Under the pieces are notes generated by a model that worked only from the letters and a program-made list of their open reading frames with translations, was not told the origin of the DNA and made no database searches. A stretch of DNA of 64,000 nucleotides from Methanobacterium veterum (GTDB lineage Archaea > Methanobacteriota > Methanobacteria > Methanobacteriales > Methanobacteriaceae), in the NCBI RefSeq assembly GCF_000745485.1, contig NZ_JQJK01000009.1:372001-436000 (forward strand), given 5' to 3'. Numbering within the stretch: position 1 is the stretch's first letter; every line of letters begins with the position of its first letter. Shown here piece after piece: positions 27,875 through 37,732 of the stretch. Position numbers and translations under genes: made by a program.

Positions 27875-28645
27875 ATGATAGAAAATAAAGTGAAAAATGA
27901 AGATGAGGAAATAATTAAATTACCTCTTTCGCAAAAAAGAATAGATAAATTTAAAAAACACGCTCAAGAATCTAGAAAATTCCATTCGAGTATATCTAAA
28001 TTATTAAAACAATATACTTTTCCTGCGCAAACGGACAAAAAGCTAGAATCTTTTGGATCAATTGTAATGATTTCTAAATATCCTTTTGTAGAAATAAATG
28101 GCCCTATTTATTATGATGATAATGGAAGGGATTTTGGAAGGATAATTGCGCAAGAAAAAGACGAATTGATTATTAAGGACATTTTAAAAGTCAATAATAT
28201 AAGAAAAAGTAATAACGAGAAAATAAAGAAGTTCCTTGATATTTGTATAGACGAAATGGAAGATAAGGGTTATAATCCTATTTTGATGATAGTTCCTAGA
28301 AAATTTGATATTAAATTACTCGAAAATGAATTTAAACGTCAAAAGTTGAAAATAAATGGTGAAGAGACCTTAGAACGTTTATACAGAAACTTAATTATTA
28401 AAAATCAAGATATTCCTGAGAATATTATTTTAATTTTGGATATTGAAAAGGGATTTGAATATAAAGAGAATGAAAATTTATTTATAGATGTTAGAATTCC
28501 CACAGAAGAAGATATAAAATTGTATCTTGAATCTTTTCCAAACAGTCATGAAAATTTTGATGTGAGTGTAAGACTTAAAATTGCAGATGACTTCCATTTT
28601 AAAATCATAGATAAAAATGCGATTTTAAAACTAGAAATAAACTAA
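27875..28645 (+). CDS. hypothetical protein in an AT-rich two-gene insertion
   Basis: 256 residues, Lys/Asn/Ile-rich, starting MIENKVKNEDEEIIKLPLSQ, with GAGGTAT before the ATG. It has a charged helical N-terminus (KRIDKFKKHAQESRKFHSSI), a mixed alpha/beta centre (SIVMISKYPFVEING and MIVPRKFDIKLL), and no membrane segment. I do not recognise a family. Its composition is much more AT-rich than nrdD upstream. It is 76 bases from a large nuclease-like gene on the same strand, so the two probably form an operon and may act together. Confidence 0.5.
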   Translation: MIENKVKNEDEEIIKLPLSQKRIDKFKKHAQESRKFHSSISKLLKQYTFPAQTDKKLESFGSIVMISKYPFVEINGPIYYDDNGRDFGRIIAQEKDELIIKDILKVNNIRKSNNEKIKKFLDICIDEMEDKGYNPILMIVPRKFDIKLLENEFKRQKLKINGEETLERLYRNLIIKNQDIPENIILILDIEKGFEYKENENLFIDVRIPTEEDIKLYLESFPNSHENFDVSVRLKIADDFHFKIIDKNAILKLEIN

Positions 28646-28721
28646 TTTTATCTTTTTATTTTTAAGATATTGGAAATTAGATATTTATTTATTAAATGGA
28701 TTCTGGGTGAGGTGGTTTTAA

Positions 28722-31664
28722 ATGGCAAATATTCCACAAATAATTGCACAAATAAGATTTCAACTTGATCAACTTTCTGTTAATAACGCTCATCATGATT
28801 TTGAGCATCTTTGTCGGCATTTAACACGAGCTAGAATATGTAGCAATATTTTACCTGCAACTGGGCCGGTTTCTGCTGGTGGAGATCAAGGAAGAGATTT
28901 TGAAACGTTTAGGACATATTTAAATTCAAGTTCTATTGCTAATTCAACTTTTATTGGGCTTGCATCAGATGAAACTATTGTTTTTGCTTGTTCATTACAG
29001 AAAGAGAATATAAGAACAAAAATAAAGCATGATATTAATACAATTATGTCTCAAGGTTCTATTGTAAGTACAATTATATATTTTTGTACATCTGACATAC
29101 CTGTTTCAAGAAGACACGAATTGCAAGATTGGGCTAGAAAAGAATATTCAATTGAATTGGAAATACATGGTGGAGATTCTATATCCGAATCACTCTCTGA
29201 CAGGGAGACTTTTTGGATTGCAGGTGAATATTTGAATATACCATTTGAAATTTATCCAAGGATTGAACAAGAAGGAAATTGGTATTCAAAAGTCTTTGAA
29301 AAATGGAAGAATCCAGAAAATTTTTCGTTTAATTATGCGGATTTCTATGAAATTAGTACAGCAGCTCGCTATGCTACTTTTGATGATCATACTGTTAGAC
29401 AAGATATACCTTTTTGGATATCTCTTTTAGAAAAATTTCAAGAAGAGGAATTTCCCGTAAATATGAGGAGACATTCTATTTATGAAATTTCGATTGTATC
29501 TTTAAGGGGTATTGGAACGCTTATTGGGCGTGAAAATATTATTCGTGAATATTTTAGTATATTGTCTGAACTAAATGATTTTAATGAATTAGATGGTGCT
29601 GTAGCCCTTTTAAATTATTGCATAAGTGCATTTCATGCAGGTTTAATAGAGATAACCCTTGAAGAATTGAACGAATGGCATACTTCTCTTTTAGAAAAAA
29701 TAGAACATAAAATTAATGTAGTTAAAGAAATTGGATTCAAATGCCAGTTACTTGAATTAAGGGGTTTTATAACCTTTTATCCATCTGAAAATACACACAT
29801 AATAGATTTCAGTGAAACAATAAATAATTGGTTACGCCTTGTCGAAATAGTAAAAGATGCACCACTTTTTCCATTAGATAGATTTTCTGATAGATTAACT
29901 GAATTTTCTAAATATATTGGTGATGATCCTCATTATGACGAATTAACGGAAAAAGTAGATATATTGTTATCAAAAAGATATGGGGAATTTAAGGCGGCAG
30001 AAAAATGTAGAGATAGGGCAATGGTTTTTTACAAAGAAGGTAAAATACTTAAAGCGATTAATCAACTTCATCAAGCGAAAATTAAATGGTTTGCTGAGGA
30101 AACATTATATGGATCATTATTGGCAATTATCTTAATATCTCAATGGTATTTAGAGCTTGGATTATCATTTGCAGCGAAGTATTATGCATTAGCAGCGGCA
30201 TATATAGCTCATCATTCCTCCAATCAAAATGTTAAAAAATTTATTCCTCAATCCTTATTTATTTCCTCAGAATGTGATTATGTTCAGGGTGCTTGGTGTG
30301 GATTTTGGGAATTATTTAGAATAGCTCTTTTAGCTCATCTAACCTTATCTAAAGAACCAAATGACATAGAAAAACATGAAGAACTCTTTAAAACTTTATA
30401 TTGTAGTTCTATGTTAACTTTTACTACTCAAAATTTCTTTGGAGAAGATTTGAACGTATTTGTAGAAAATATGTTAAATATGTGCTATGGATTTGATAAA
30501 TTAATTGAAGAATATACATCCGAAGCTGAAGAGAAGTTTCCTATTAGAAACATCGATGATCTTTGGGTAGAACTTGAAAATCAATTAGAAGGTAGGCCTT
30601 TTGGAGATTGTGGACATATGAGAGAAGTTTCATGGTCTGAACTAGGTATAACCTGGAAAATATGTTGGGAAAATAATTATGAAAATACTATTGTTTCTGA
30701 ACAATTCATTGCCATTTTGCAAATTTTCATGGTAGATCTTGCTAATATTGATTTATGCTTATTAAAAACAGATATAGATGTTTTAATTTCAGTAAATGAT
30801 GAGATAAACGATCCTCATATTGAACCTATTCCGTCTAATGATGGAAGAAAGTGGAAAATTGAGTTTCCTCCTTATGAGAATAATGGTGACATAAAAAATT
30901 TACAAATTAAGTTCATAGGCTTAGTGAGTCACATTCTGTACGAGGTTTCCCTTTTACCCTCAGATAAATTTGATGAAATAATTAAAAATTGTTTCAAAAA
31001 TGAAATTTCGATGAAAACATTCATTGCAAGACCATATGCAGATTTATTAAATGAAACAATAACTCAAGATATTTTTGATGAAACAAGTAGATCCACTAAA
31101 AAAGTTCCTGAAATGCAGCGTTCATTTGAATTACATCCATATGGGGAATTAAAATGGTTTGATGGACCCGGAATTGGATATAGTGAAGAGGAATCTAAAG
31201 AAATGATTAAAAGTCGTTACGAAAGAGCAATTGTTCCTATTAAATATACAGTTGAAAGATTAGCAAAAGATCCTGAATTTATTCCTATAATTGAAAAATT
31301 ACGTGAGGATGGATGGTTAGATTGGCATATATTACTTACGATAAATAATATTGCTTTAAGATATAGAATAGAAGAAAATATGCGAGAATATCCTATTCCT
31401 TTTGTTGACAAAAAAACTTGGTATCAAAATGAATGGGAAATGATTATCGACAATGAGGAAAGCAAAAATTCTAGTATAATTCCTACTTTGGAATTTAATG
31501 AAGAAAATATTAGAATGTCGTTGAATGTTAGTATGATTTCAACTCTTAGACTTTTAGGTCTTGAATGTAAACAACAAACTCCAGACTTTGAAGCTATTAA
31601 CCATTTTCTTAGTAATAGATATAATTACTGGAATGACGATGTGGAACACGAAGAAATTTTCTAA
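28722..31664 (+). CDS. large protein with N-terminal PD-(D/E)XK-like nuclease motif, candidate defence effector
   Basis: 980 residues. The first 110 residues resemble a restriction-endonuclease-like fold: E28 in DFEHLCRHL, D55 and D59 in GGDQGRDFETF, then a strand with ACSLQK (Q93-K94) and a following helix KIKHDI. This fits the E...D...QxK layout of Mrr-type nucleases, though I call it tentatively. The rest is long, helical and repeat-like; residues about 425-500 (FYKEGKILKAINQLHQAKIKW onwards) look TPR-like and could be a sensor. Such nuclease-plus-repeat proteins are typical of antiviral systems. AT-rich like its upstream partner, and placed between core genes nrdD and a nitroreductase. 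Confidence 0.55.
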   Translation: MANIPQIIAQIRFQLDQLSVNNAHHDFEHLCRHLTRARICSNILPATGPVSAGGDQGRDFETFRTYLNSSSIANSTFIGLASDETIVFACSLQKENIRTKIKHDINTIMSQGSIVSTIIYFCTSDIPVSRRHELQDWARKEYSIELEIHGGDSISESLSDRETFWIAGEYLNIPFEIYPRIEQEGNWYSKVFEKWKNPENFSFNYADFYEISTAARYATFDDHTVRQDIPFWISLLEKFQEEEFPVNMRRHSIYEISIVSLRGIGTLIGRENIIREYFSILSELNDFNELDGAVALLNYCISAFHAGLIEITLEELNEWHTSLLEKIEHKINVVKEIGFKCQLLELRGFITFYPSENTHIIDFSETINNWLRLVEIVKDAPLFPLDRFSDRLTEFSKYIGDDPHYDELTEKVDILLSKRYGEFKAAEKCRDRAMVFYKEGKILKAINQLHQAKIKWFAEETLYGSLLAIILISQWYLELGLSFAAKYYALAAAYIAHHSSNQNVKKFIPQSLFISSECDYVQGAWCGFWELFRIALLAHLTLSKEPNDIEKHEELFKTLYCSSMLTFTTQNFFGEDLNVFVENMLNMCYGFDKLIEEYTSEAEEKFPIRNIDDLWVELENQLEGRPFGDCGHMREVSWSELGITWKICWENNYENTIVSEQFIAILQIFMVDLANIDLCLLKTDIDVLISVNDEINDPHIEPIPSNDGRKWKIEFPPYENNGDIKNLQIKFIGLVSHILYEVSLLPSDKFDEIIKNCFKNEISMKTFIARPYADLLNETITQDIFDETSRSTKKVPEMQRSFELHPYGELKWFDGPGIGYSEEESKEMIKSRYERAIVPIKYTVERLAKDPEFIPIIEKLREDGWLDWHILLTINNIALRYRIEENMREYPIPFVDKKTWYQNEWEMIIDNEESKNSSIIPTLEFNEENIRMSLNVSMISTLRLLGLECKQQTPDFEAINHFLSNRYNYWNDDVEHEEIF

Positions 31665-31714
31665 TTAATTTATTAAACTTTTTACTATTTAAAAATACAA
31701 AAGGAGATAAAAAC

Positions 31715-32518
31715 ATGCCTGAATTTAACCTAAACCGAAGTGCATGCAGCAGCTGCGGCACATGTGTATCTACATGTACTATCGGCCATCTGGAAATGGA
31801 TACAAACCCTGAAGTTGTTGCAGACACAATGTGCATAGAATGCGGTCAATGCGAAGCAATATGTCCGGAAGGAGCTATTAATATTTCTGGACCTGAACTT
31901 GAACCTCCAATGGAGGACATAAGCTCTAAAATCTCACCTGAAGATATGGGAAACTACATGAGAAACCGCAGGTCAATCAGGAACTATAAAAAAAGGGTAA
32001 TTCCCCGCGAGACCATTGAAGAAATCATGGATGTTGTAAGGTTTGCACCCTCTGGAGGTAACCAGCAGCCTGTTGAGTGGATCATTATCGAAGACCCTCA
32101 GAAGGTTAAAGAACTGGCGGGACTGGTCATAAAATGGATGGAAAAATTAGTGGAAGAAAATTCTCCCTTTGCCCGGATGCTCCCAATGGAATCTTTAATC
32201 AGCGTCTGGAAAAGTGGTCTAGACCCTATTTTAAGAGGGGCACCCAATTTATTCATAGCCACTGCTAAATCTAACGAGGGAAGTACTCCAATGGATGGAA
32301 CTATTGCCCTGAGCTATTTAGACTTACTGCTGCCGTCTTTTGGTCTTGGTTCATGCTGGGCTGGCTTCCTTCAAATGGCAGCTGATTTTGAGCCAATAAG
32401 AGAATTTCTGGGATTAAAAGAAGGTGAAGTTTTCTTGGGAGCTTTAATGGCAGGCTACCCTGAGTGTAAGTTTTTCAGAGTTCCTAAACGCAAAAAACTG
32501 TCTGTAAAATATATTTAA
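31715..32518 (+). CDS. ferredoxin-nitroreductase fusion protein
   Basis: 267 residues. The N-terminus carries two [4Fe-4S] motifs: CSSCGTCVSTC (residues 10-20) and CIECGQCEAICPEG. From about residue 85 it is a nitroreductase-family FMN domain (RRSIRNYKKRVIPRETIEEI, FAPSGGNQQPVEW, GLGSCWAGF). Such fusions pass electrons from ferredoxin to an FMN site; the substrate is not known in methanogens. AAAGGAGATAAAAAC precedes the ATG. GC content returns to the core level, marking the end of the AT-rich insertion. Confidence 0.88.
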   Translation: MPEFNLNRSACSSCGTCVSTCTIGHLEMDTNPEVVADTMCIECGQCEAICPEGAINISGPELEPPMEDISSKISPEDMGNYMRNRRSIRNYKKRVIPRETIEEIMDVVRFAPSGGNQQPVEWIIIEDPQKVKELAGLVIKWMEKLVEENSPFARMLPMESLISVWKSGLDPILRGAPNLFIATAKSNEGSTPMDGTIALSYLDLLLPSFGLGSCWAGFLQMAADFEPIREFLGLKEGEVFLGALMAGYPECKFFRVPKRKKLSVKYI

Positions 32519-32653
32519 ACATTTATTTTTAAAATAAACTAAAATATCCTTTTTTTTAAAAAAACTTTTTTTCCAAATACTTTTTATCTCCATAAAACCA
32601 ATTATTATTTAGATTAATTATAAATTCTGCCTTAATTTAAGGGGATATAAAGA

Positions 32654-33331
32654 ATGTCAGAACCACATATCATAGCAGAAATAATCACATTCTCATTAGG
32701 GGCTGCAATAAATCCGACTAATTTAACGATAGTCCTGCTTTATTTAGGTGCTCAAAACAGACCTTTACAAAAAGGAAGTTCATATTATGCAGGAAACTTT
32801 TCAGCTGCTTTTTTGTGGGCATTTTTAAGCTTAATCTTTGGCGCAGCGCTCCTTACGTTTGTACCTCATTTTTCTACTTTTGTTTCAGCTTGTATTGATG
32901 CAGGAATTGGTTTTATACTTTTACTCCTTGGAATTTATCTTTTTAGAAAGAAAAAACCTCAAAAACATGATAAGGCCAAAGAAGCTAAAAAAGAACCCAG
33001 CATTTACAAAGTATTTTCATTTGGATTTTTCATGAATATGGCTAATTACAGCAGTATTCCACTGCTTTTTGTGGCTTCTAAGGATGTAGGACTTACAGGG
33101 TTTCCTTTTGACTATCAAATAGCTTTACTTCTGGTTATATGCTTAATAATGAATATGATGGTTGAAATCCCGCTGATATTTTATGTTTTAGAAAGGCAGA
33201 GGGCTGCTAAGATTTTAAGGAAAGCAAATACATTTTTCATATCAAATGGAAACATTATCATGGGCATTTACATATTTTTAATAGGTTTGTTCCTCCTGTG
33301 GAGGGGGATAAATGTCTTAAATATTTTATAA
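32654..33331 (+). CDS. six-helix Sap/GAP-like (LysE superfamily) membrane protein
   Basis: 225 residues with about six membrane helices in two groups of three, split by a Lys-rich loop (FRKKKPQKHDKAKEAKKEPS, about residues 96-115). The first helix has LGAAINPTNLTIVLLYLGAQ, matching the early PxN motif of Sap/GAP and LysE-type exporters. In those families the substrates are lipids, amino acids or small solutes; here it is unknown. AGGGGATATAAAG lies before ATG. Confidence 0.65.
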   Translation: MSEPHIIAEIITFSLGAAINPTNLTIVLLYLGAQNRPLQKGSSYYAGNFSAAFLWAFLSLIFGAALLTFVPHFSTFVSACIDAGIGFILLLLGIYLFRKKKPQKHDKAKEAKKEPSIYKVFSFGFFMNMANYSSIPLLFVASKDVGLTGFPFDYQIALLLVICLIMNMMVEIPLIFYVLERQRAAKILRKANTFFISNGNIIMGIYIFLIGLFLLWRGINVLNIL

Positions 33332-33368
33332 GTTAATTAATTAAAGTTCAAAAAATTGAACTAATTAT

Positions 33369-34529
33369 CTATTTTTTAAAATCAAACACTGATGAAGCAG
33401 GAGTTCCATCTGCAAGCCTTATAACTTCAGTTACAGACTCAGAAGAAGTTCCAAACCCATGTGCAATCATGGTGTGCCTTCCAGGCCCTCCAGCGACAAC
33501 TACAACAACATCTTCTGGTTTTCTTGTTATCTGCACTTCGTTGCCAATAACCCATTTTGAGTCAAGCTTTCTTCCACCTCTATCTCCGAGTTCAACAGGT
33601 ACAAGTGCATTTTTGTGGATGTACTTCTTGACATCTTCCTTGCTCCAGCCGTCATCTGCAATAGTTTTAGCATGCTCAGGACCCATTATAATAAGCATTT
33701 CGCCGGGCACGTGGCTGTTATTACATCCAGCAACAGATGCTGTGTCGATTATAGTGTCAAGGAGGTCTTCTGCAGTTTTACTTCTGTGGTCGTTCACGTT
33801 GTGCGGCGAATCTAATCCCATTAATGTAACTGTACTTTCATCAGCCTTAAATCCGCGTTCTATATGTAACGGTTCCCATGGATTTTCATTTTCAGCCTCG
33901 CCGAAGCAGTAGCTGTATTTTGAAGGTGATCCCATAGTGGCATGGTCTCCAATTCCAGGGACAGCGCCGCCGATATTTATAAGGCAGAAGCGTATTGCCC
34001 TTCCAATGGTTGCATTTGCAATATTTCCGGGGCCTAAACATCCAATTCCACTGTTTATACTAATTTCTCCTGCTAGTGGACCGTTTAAAATTGTGCAAAC
34101 TGCTACTGGGTGAGTTGTGGCAGTTACTCCAGGTAAATTGAATTTAGGATGTGAAACAGCTTTTATTGAATGCTGGATCACAGGCATAAATTGTGGGATA
34201 CATCCTGCCATTACAGAATTTACTGCAATTTTTTCAACTGTAGCTTTTCCAGACCTTGGGGGAAGAACTGCTATTATATCATCCCTATTTTTACCTGAAA
34301 ATTCTATAAATCTGCGTACACGCTCTCCTGTAGGTGGAATGATTGGCAGGCCGTCGGTCTGTTTTTTCATATAAAATTCATAGCTTAACTTTTCAGGATC
34401 TGGGTCAACATAAACTTCCATATCGCTCTCAGCAGCTTTACATAAGCGTTGTTCGTTATCTCCTACATTTTCCCTTAAGAGGTCTTCAATGGAACATCCG
34501 CAGGTATTATCCACTTTTTTATTAGTCAT
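33369..34529 (-). CDS. conserved partner protein of the UGSC-family gene
   Basis: About 386 residues from the ATG at 34529, which has GAGG nine bases upstream; a TTG at 34544 is a weaker alternative. Features include a short N-terminal Cys pair (CGCSIED), a long alpha/beta body with [50 protein letters not shown] and [14 protein letters not shown]. No cofactor motif is unambiguous. It is read from the same operon as the UGSC protein (19-base gap), and in other genomes UGSC proteins also have a large partner, so a joint catalytic role is likely, but its chemistry is unknown. Confidence 0.6.
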   Translation of the reverse strand: MTNKKVDNTCGCSIEDLLRENVGDNEQRLCKAAESDMEVYVDPDPEKLSYEFYMKKQTDGLPIIPPTGERVRRFIEFSGKNRDDIIAVLPPRSGKATVEKIAVNSVMAGCIPQFMPVIQHSIKAVSHPKFNLPGVTATTHPVAVCTILNGPLAGEISINSGIGCLGPGNIANATIGRAIRFCLINIGGAVPGIGDHATMGSPSKYSYCFGEAENENPWEPLHIERGFKADESTVTLMGLDSPHNVNDHRSKTAEDLLDTIIDTASVAGCNNSHVPGEMLIIMGPEHAKTIADDGWSKEDVKKYIHKNALVPVELGDRGGRKLDSKWVIGNEVQITRKPEDVVVVVAGGPGRHTMIAHGFGTSSESVTEVIRLADGTPASSVFDFKK

Positions 34530-34548
34530 AGTAAGATTCCTCAATGAA

Positions 34549-35064
34549 TTAGTTAATATTCAATAATTTTTTAATTTCTTTGACAGTTTCTGCGGCTTTT
34601 TCCCGGATATTCTCTTCTTTTTGCCCGGAAATGGGATGTTTAATCTCAACTATCCTTAAGTCATCTGCACCGTGGGATTTTGCAAGTGATCTTGCATAGT
34701 CCATGAAGTTATCTGAACAGATTGAAATTGTGGGAGTGCCCTCTTTTTCAAGTCTTATTGCATCAAGTATAACCCATGTGGAACACGAACCGCAGTCTCC
34801 AACTGCTATAATTGATAAGTCTGCATCGGCAGCATCCTTTAGTTGTTCTTCTGTTGCACCTGCACCTGCTGGCTTTTCGACTTTTTTCCCATTTATATCT
34901 AAACTTTCATCAACTGCAGCTAAAATAATATCCGCATTTGGTTTTGTATTGTCGAAATAAGATATTTTATTGATCTTGGAAGGGACTGCCATTACTTCAA
35001 TTTTATCTGCCGCTGTTTCACCTAATGGGTCCATTACTTCTTTTTCAATGACTTTAACTCTCAT
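34549..35064 (-). CDS. UGSC-family protein (Cys version of a selenoprotein-type family)
   Basis: 171 residues. The central [15 protein letters not shown] (Cys form of the U-G-S-C motif) followed by [15 protein letters not shown] and later [10 protein letters not shown] identify the UGSC family, whose members sometimes carry selenocysteine at the first position. The CxxC-like motif suggests redox or thiol chemistry. AAGGAGAACTGT precedes ATG. First gene of a two-gene operon with its large partner; divergent from the phosphoesterase, with a striking hairpin between. Confidence 0.75.
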   Translation of the reverse strand: MRVKVIEKEVMDPLGETAADKIEVMAVPSKINKISYFDNTKPNADIILAAVDESLDINGKKVEKPAGAGATEEQLKDAADADLSIIAVGDCGSCSTWVILDAIRLEKEGTPTISICSDNFMDYARSLAKSHGADDLRIVEIKHPISGQKEENIREKAAETVKEIKKLLNIN

Positions 35065-35274
35065 ACAGTTCTCCTTATAATACTATTTACTTCACCTATT
35101 TTTGAAGTTCATTACTTATTTAATTTAAAACTCTTTAATGTATTTAATATACAAAATGTGTACTAAACTGTGCTTAATGTGTAACTTATTTATAGTATAA
35201 AATCAATTAATTAACAAGGATATTCTCTAAACTCATGTTCCATTAGATCGTTAAATGAGCAGTATCCTCAAAAA

Positions 35275-35352
35275 ATGTTGTTAATAGGGGGGGATTGGTA
35301 ACTTCAGTCATTCTCATCACACCCCCATATGAAGTACCCCCCTTAACAACAT
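35275..35352. repeat. long G/C-run hairpin between divergent genes
   Basis: ATGTTGTTAATAGGGGGGG (35275-35293) pairs with CCCCCCTTAACAACAT (35337-35352) with only a two-base bulge. Inside, ACTTCA (35301-35306) pairs with TGAAGT (35330-35335). The seven-G and six-C runs are exceptional in this AT-rich sequence. It sits between the UGSC and phosphoesterase start regions. It could be a structured leader, a bidirectional terminator or a small RNA. Confidence 0.65.
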
Positions 35353-35483
35353 ATAATGATAGCATATCAAATTTACTCAAAACTCAATTCCCCCGAGTGA
35401 AGAACTACAGGGATCGCCTCTTACATTATGTCGATTTAAATTAAAAACTGGTCCATAGAGTGGCAACCAAGGAAAGTTTGGGG

Positions 35484-36290
35484 ATGGATAGTATGGAAAA
35501 AAACATAATTCAAATTTCAGATTTACATTTTGGAGAGTATAAATTCTCTGAGGAATTAAAAAATAATTTAAAATCCCAAATTCTTGAAGAAAACCCTGAT
35601 TTAATTATTATCGCCGGCGATATAACTACAATGGGTTATATTGATGAATATATTGATGCAATGGAATTTATAGATGAATTAACTCAAATATCTAGAACTT
35701 ACGTAGTTCCTGGAAATCATGACTCGTGTAACGTTGGATTGGTCCATTTCCAGAAGTTGATTGGAAATAGAAAATTTAGCCATGCTGATAAAGGGAATAA
35801 TATTGCTATCATAGGGCTTGATTCGTCAGAGCCCGATGTTCACAGCGGTAAAATTGGTATTGATCAGTTGGAATGGTTAAAAAATGAACTGGATAAAATC
35901 CCTAAAGATATGTACACCCTTATAACATTTCACCACCATTTACTTCCTGTACCTTTAACTGGTAGGGAAAGAAATATTTTACTTGATTCTGGAGATACTT
36001 TAAAATTATTAATGGATTATGGGGTTAATATGGTCTTAAATGGCCACAAGCATGTTGCAAATGCATGGAAGTTAGATGATATGTTAATCTTAACTTCTGG
36101 TACTGCAACAACTAGAAGATTACATGCTGATACTTGCCCTTCCTACAATCAGCTCATGATTAATGATCAAACACTGTCAGTTAATTTAATAAGAACAGAA
36201 ACTGGCCAAAAGAAACAGTTAGCTCGTTACTCTCTAAATACTGAAACAAAAAATAATGAAGATATTTTAGTGAATCCCTCATTTCACTGA
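35484..36290 (+). CDS. calcineurin-like metallophosphoesterase (Icc/CpdA type)
   Basis: 268 residues from the ATG at 35484; GTG 35460 and ATG 35493 are alternatives and all keep the domain. The two-metal site motifs are in order: DLH (residues 13-15), AGDIT, PGNHDS, FHHH and NGHKH. Class members cleave cyclic nucleotides, nucleotides or other phosphoesters; the substrate cannot be read from sequence. The C-terminal 30 residues are polar and probably flexible. Its stop is 12 bases from the end of the convergent transporter gene. Confidence 0.85.
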   Translation: MDSMEKNIIQISDLHFGEYKFSEELKNNLKSQILEENPDLIIIAGDITTMGYIDEYIDAMEFIDELTQISRTYVVPGNHDSCNVGLVHFQKLIGNRKFSHADKGNNIAIIGLDSSEPDVHSGKIGIDQLEWLKNELDKIPKDMYTLITFHHHLLPVPLTGRERNILLDSGDTLKLLMDYGVNMVLNGHKHVANAWKLDDMLILTSGTATTRRLHADTCPSYNQLMINDQTLSVNLIRTETGQKKQLARYSLNTETKNNEDILVNPSFH

Positions 36291-36301
36291 TTTCAGCACT
36301 T

Positions 36302-37564
36302 CTATTTTCTTTTTAAAAAGGAAATTAAAAAGCCTATTATTGTTAATATGCCCCCTAAAAGAATAGCATTGTATTCTAAATTTGAAAGTAGCAGTATACA
36401 TGTAATTATACCAAAAATTGGTAAAATTGGAACCCATTTGACATTTAAAGGTATTTTAAAAGATCTTTCAGTATTTGGGGAGGTATACCTTAAAATAATT
36501 GCTGAAGCGTTTATAAAAATAAAACTTGCAAAAAGTGTATAATTAGTTACACTGGCAAGAAAGTCTATTTCTCCAATAAATAAAAACCCGATTGAAGCTA
36601 AACTGATTAAAATTATTGCAATCCATGGAGTTCTGGTTTTATAATGCACTTTTGAGAATACATGTGGAATTGAACCTGACTTAGACATGCCGTATACTAT
36701 TCTAGATCCAGCTAGAATCATTAAGAGAACAGTATTGCTTGTTGCAAAGAGGGCTATGATTGAAAGTAAAAATGAACCGTTTGTTCCAAATACACTGTAT
36801 GCGATCTGGGAAAAAGGAGCATTTGATTGTGAAAGGCCTTCCCAACCGAGTATGCTTACTGAACTAAAAGCCACCAGCATGTATAAAGTTGTACTTATGA
36901 TCATGGCAAGTATAATCCCTTTTGGAATAGTTTTATGGGGCTCTTTTGCTTCATCTGAAAGTTTTACGATTTCTTCAAATCCAAGAAAAGCGAAAAAAAT
37001 TAGAGCTGAGGATGCAAAAATTCCATTAAGTCCCAGGGGTGCTTCTAAATAATTTACAGTTCCATAATAAGGAATTCCAATGAAAGTGATGATTAAAAGT
37101 CCCGCTGCTTCTATAGATGTAAATACAATGGCAACCCGTGCGGATTCTTTAATTCCCACAAAAAGAATAAATGATAATAGGGCTATTAATGAAATTGAAG
37201 ATAAAAATTTGGGTAAATCAAATATAACACTTAAATAATTCGAGAATCCAACTGCAACTGTTGTAGAACTGATAACCGCACTCAATATAATCAGCCATCC
37301 TATAACAAATGCTATTCGATCTCCCATTGCATTTTTAACATATTCATACTCTGCGCTGGAATGGGGAAACATGGATGAAAGTTCGGCATAACTAAGTGCA
37401 GTAAATGCAGCTACTACAGATGATATCAGAAAAGAAAGCCATAACGTATTCCCTGATAAAGGTGCGGCTTCCCCAATAAGTGCATATATTCCGGCACCTA
37501 AGATTATACCTACTCCTGATAATGTGACTTCTAAAAGCCCTAATTCACGTTTTAAAGACTTAAT
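36302..37564 (-). CDS. APC-superfamily amino acid permease with non-standard start codon
   Basis: The ATG at 37372 would begin inside helix 2. The frame continues upstream with a normal APC N-terminus (LGLLEVTLSGVGIILGAGIY, then ALIGEAAPL), so the real gene is about 420 residues with 11-12 membrane helices. No ATG, GTG or TTG is available upstream before a stop. GGGGTGA lies four bases before an ATT at 37564-37562, exactly the spacing used by neighbours, so ATT is the best candidate, or an ATG has mutated. The family imports or exchanges amino acids by cation or antiport; FLGFEEIVKLSDEAKEPHKTI is the conserved helix 6-7 region. Confidence 0.75.
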   Translation of the reverse strand: MKSLKRELGLLEVTLSGVGIILGAGIYALIGEAAPLSGNTLWLSFLISSVVAAFTALSYAELSSMFPHSSAEYEYVKNAMGDRIAFVIGWLIILSAVISSTTVAVGFSNYLSVIFDLPKFLSSISLIALLSFILFVGIKESARVAIVFTSIEAAGLLIITFIGIPYYGTVNYLEAPLGLNGIFASSALIFFAFLGFEEIVKLSDEAKEPHKTIPKGIILAMIISTTLYMLVAFSSVSILGWEGLSQSNAPFSQIAYSVFGTNGSFLLSIIALFATSNTVLLMILAGSRIVYGMSKSGSIPHVFSKVHYKTRTPWIAIILISLASIGFLFIGEIDFLASVTNYTLFASFIFINASAIILRYTSPNTERSFKIPLNVKWVPILPIFGIITCILLLSNLEYNAILLGGILTIIGFLISFLKRK

Positions 37565-37732
37565 CAGTTCACCCCAGTTAAAATAACAGGTTTTAATATC
37601 AGTTAATCATATTATATATTTTAAAACAGTGGCAGTTTTATAAGCATGCACATTTAATTCTAATCCCATCATTAATTGCCCTTTTTTGACGTTTTTAAAA
37701 TTAGATAATCATTTGTTTATGTAGTTTCATGT

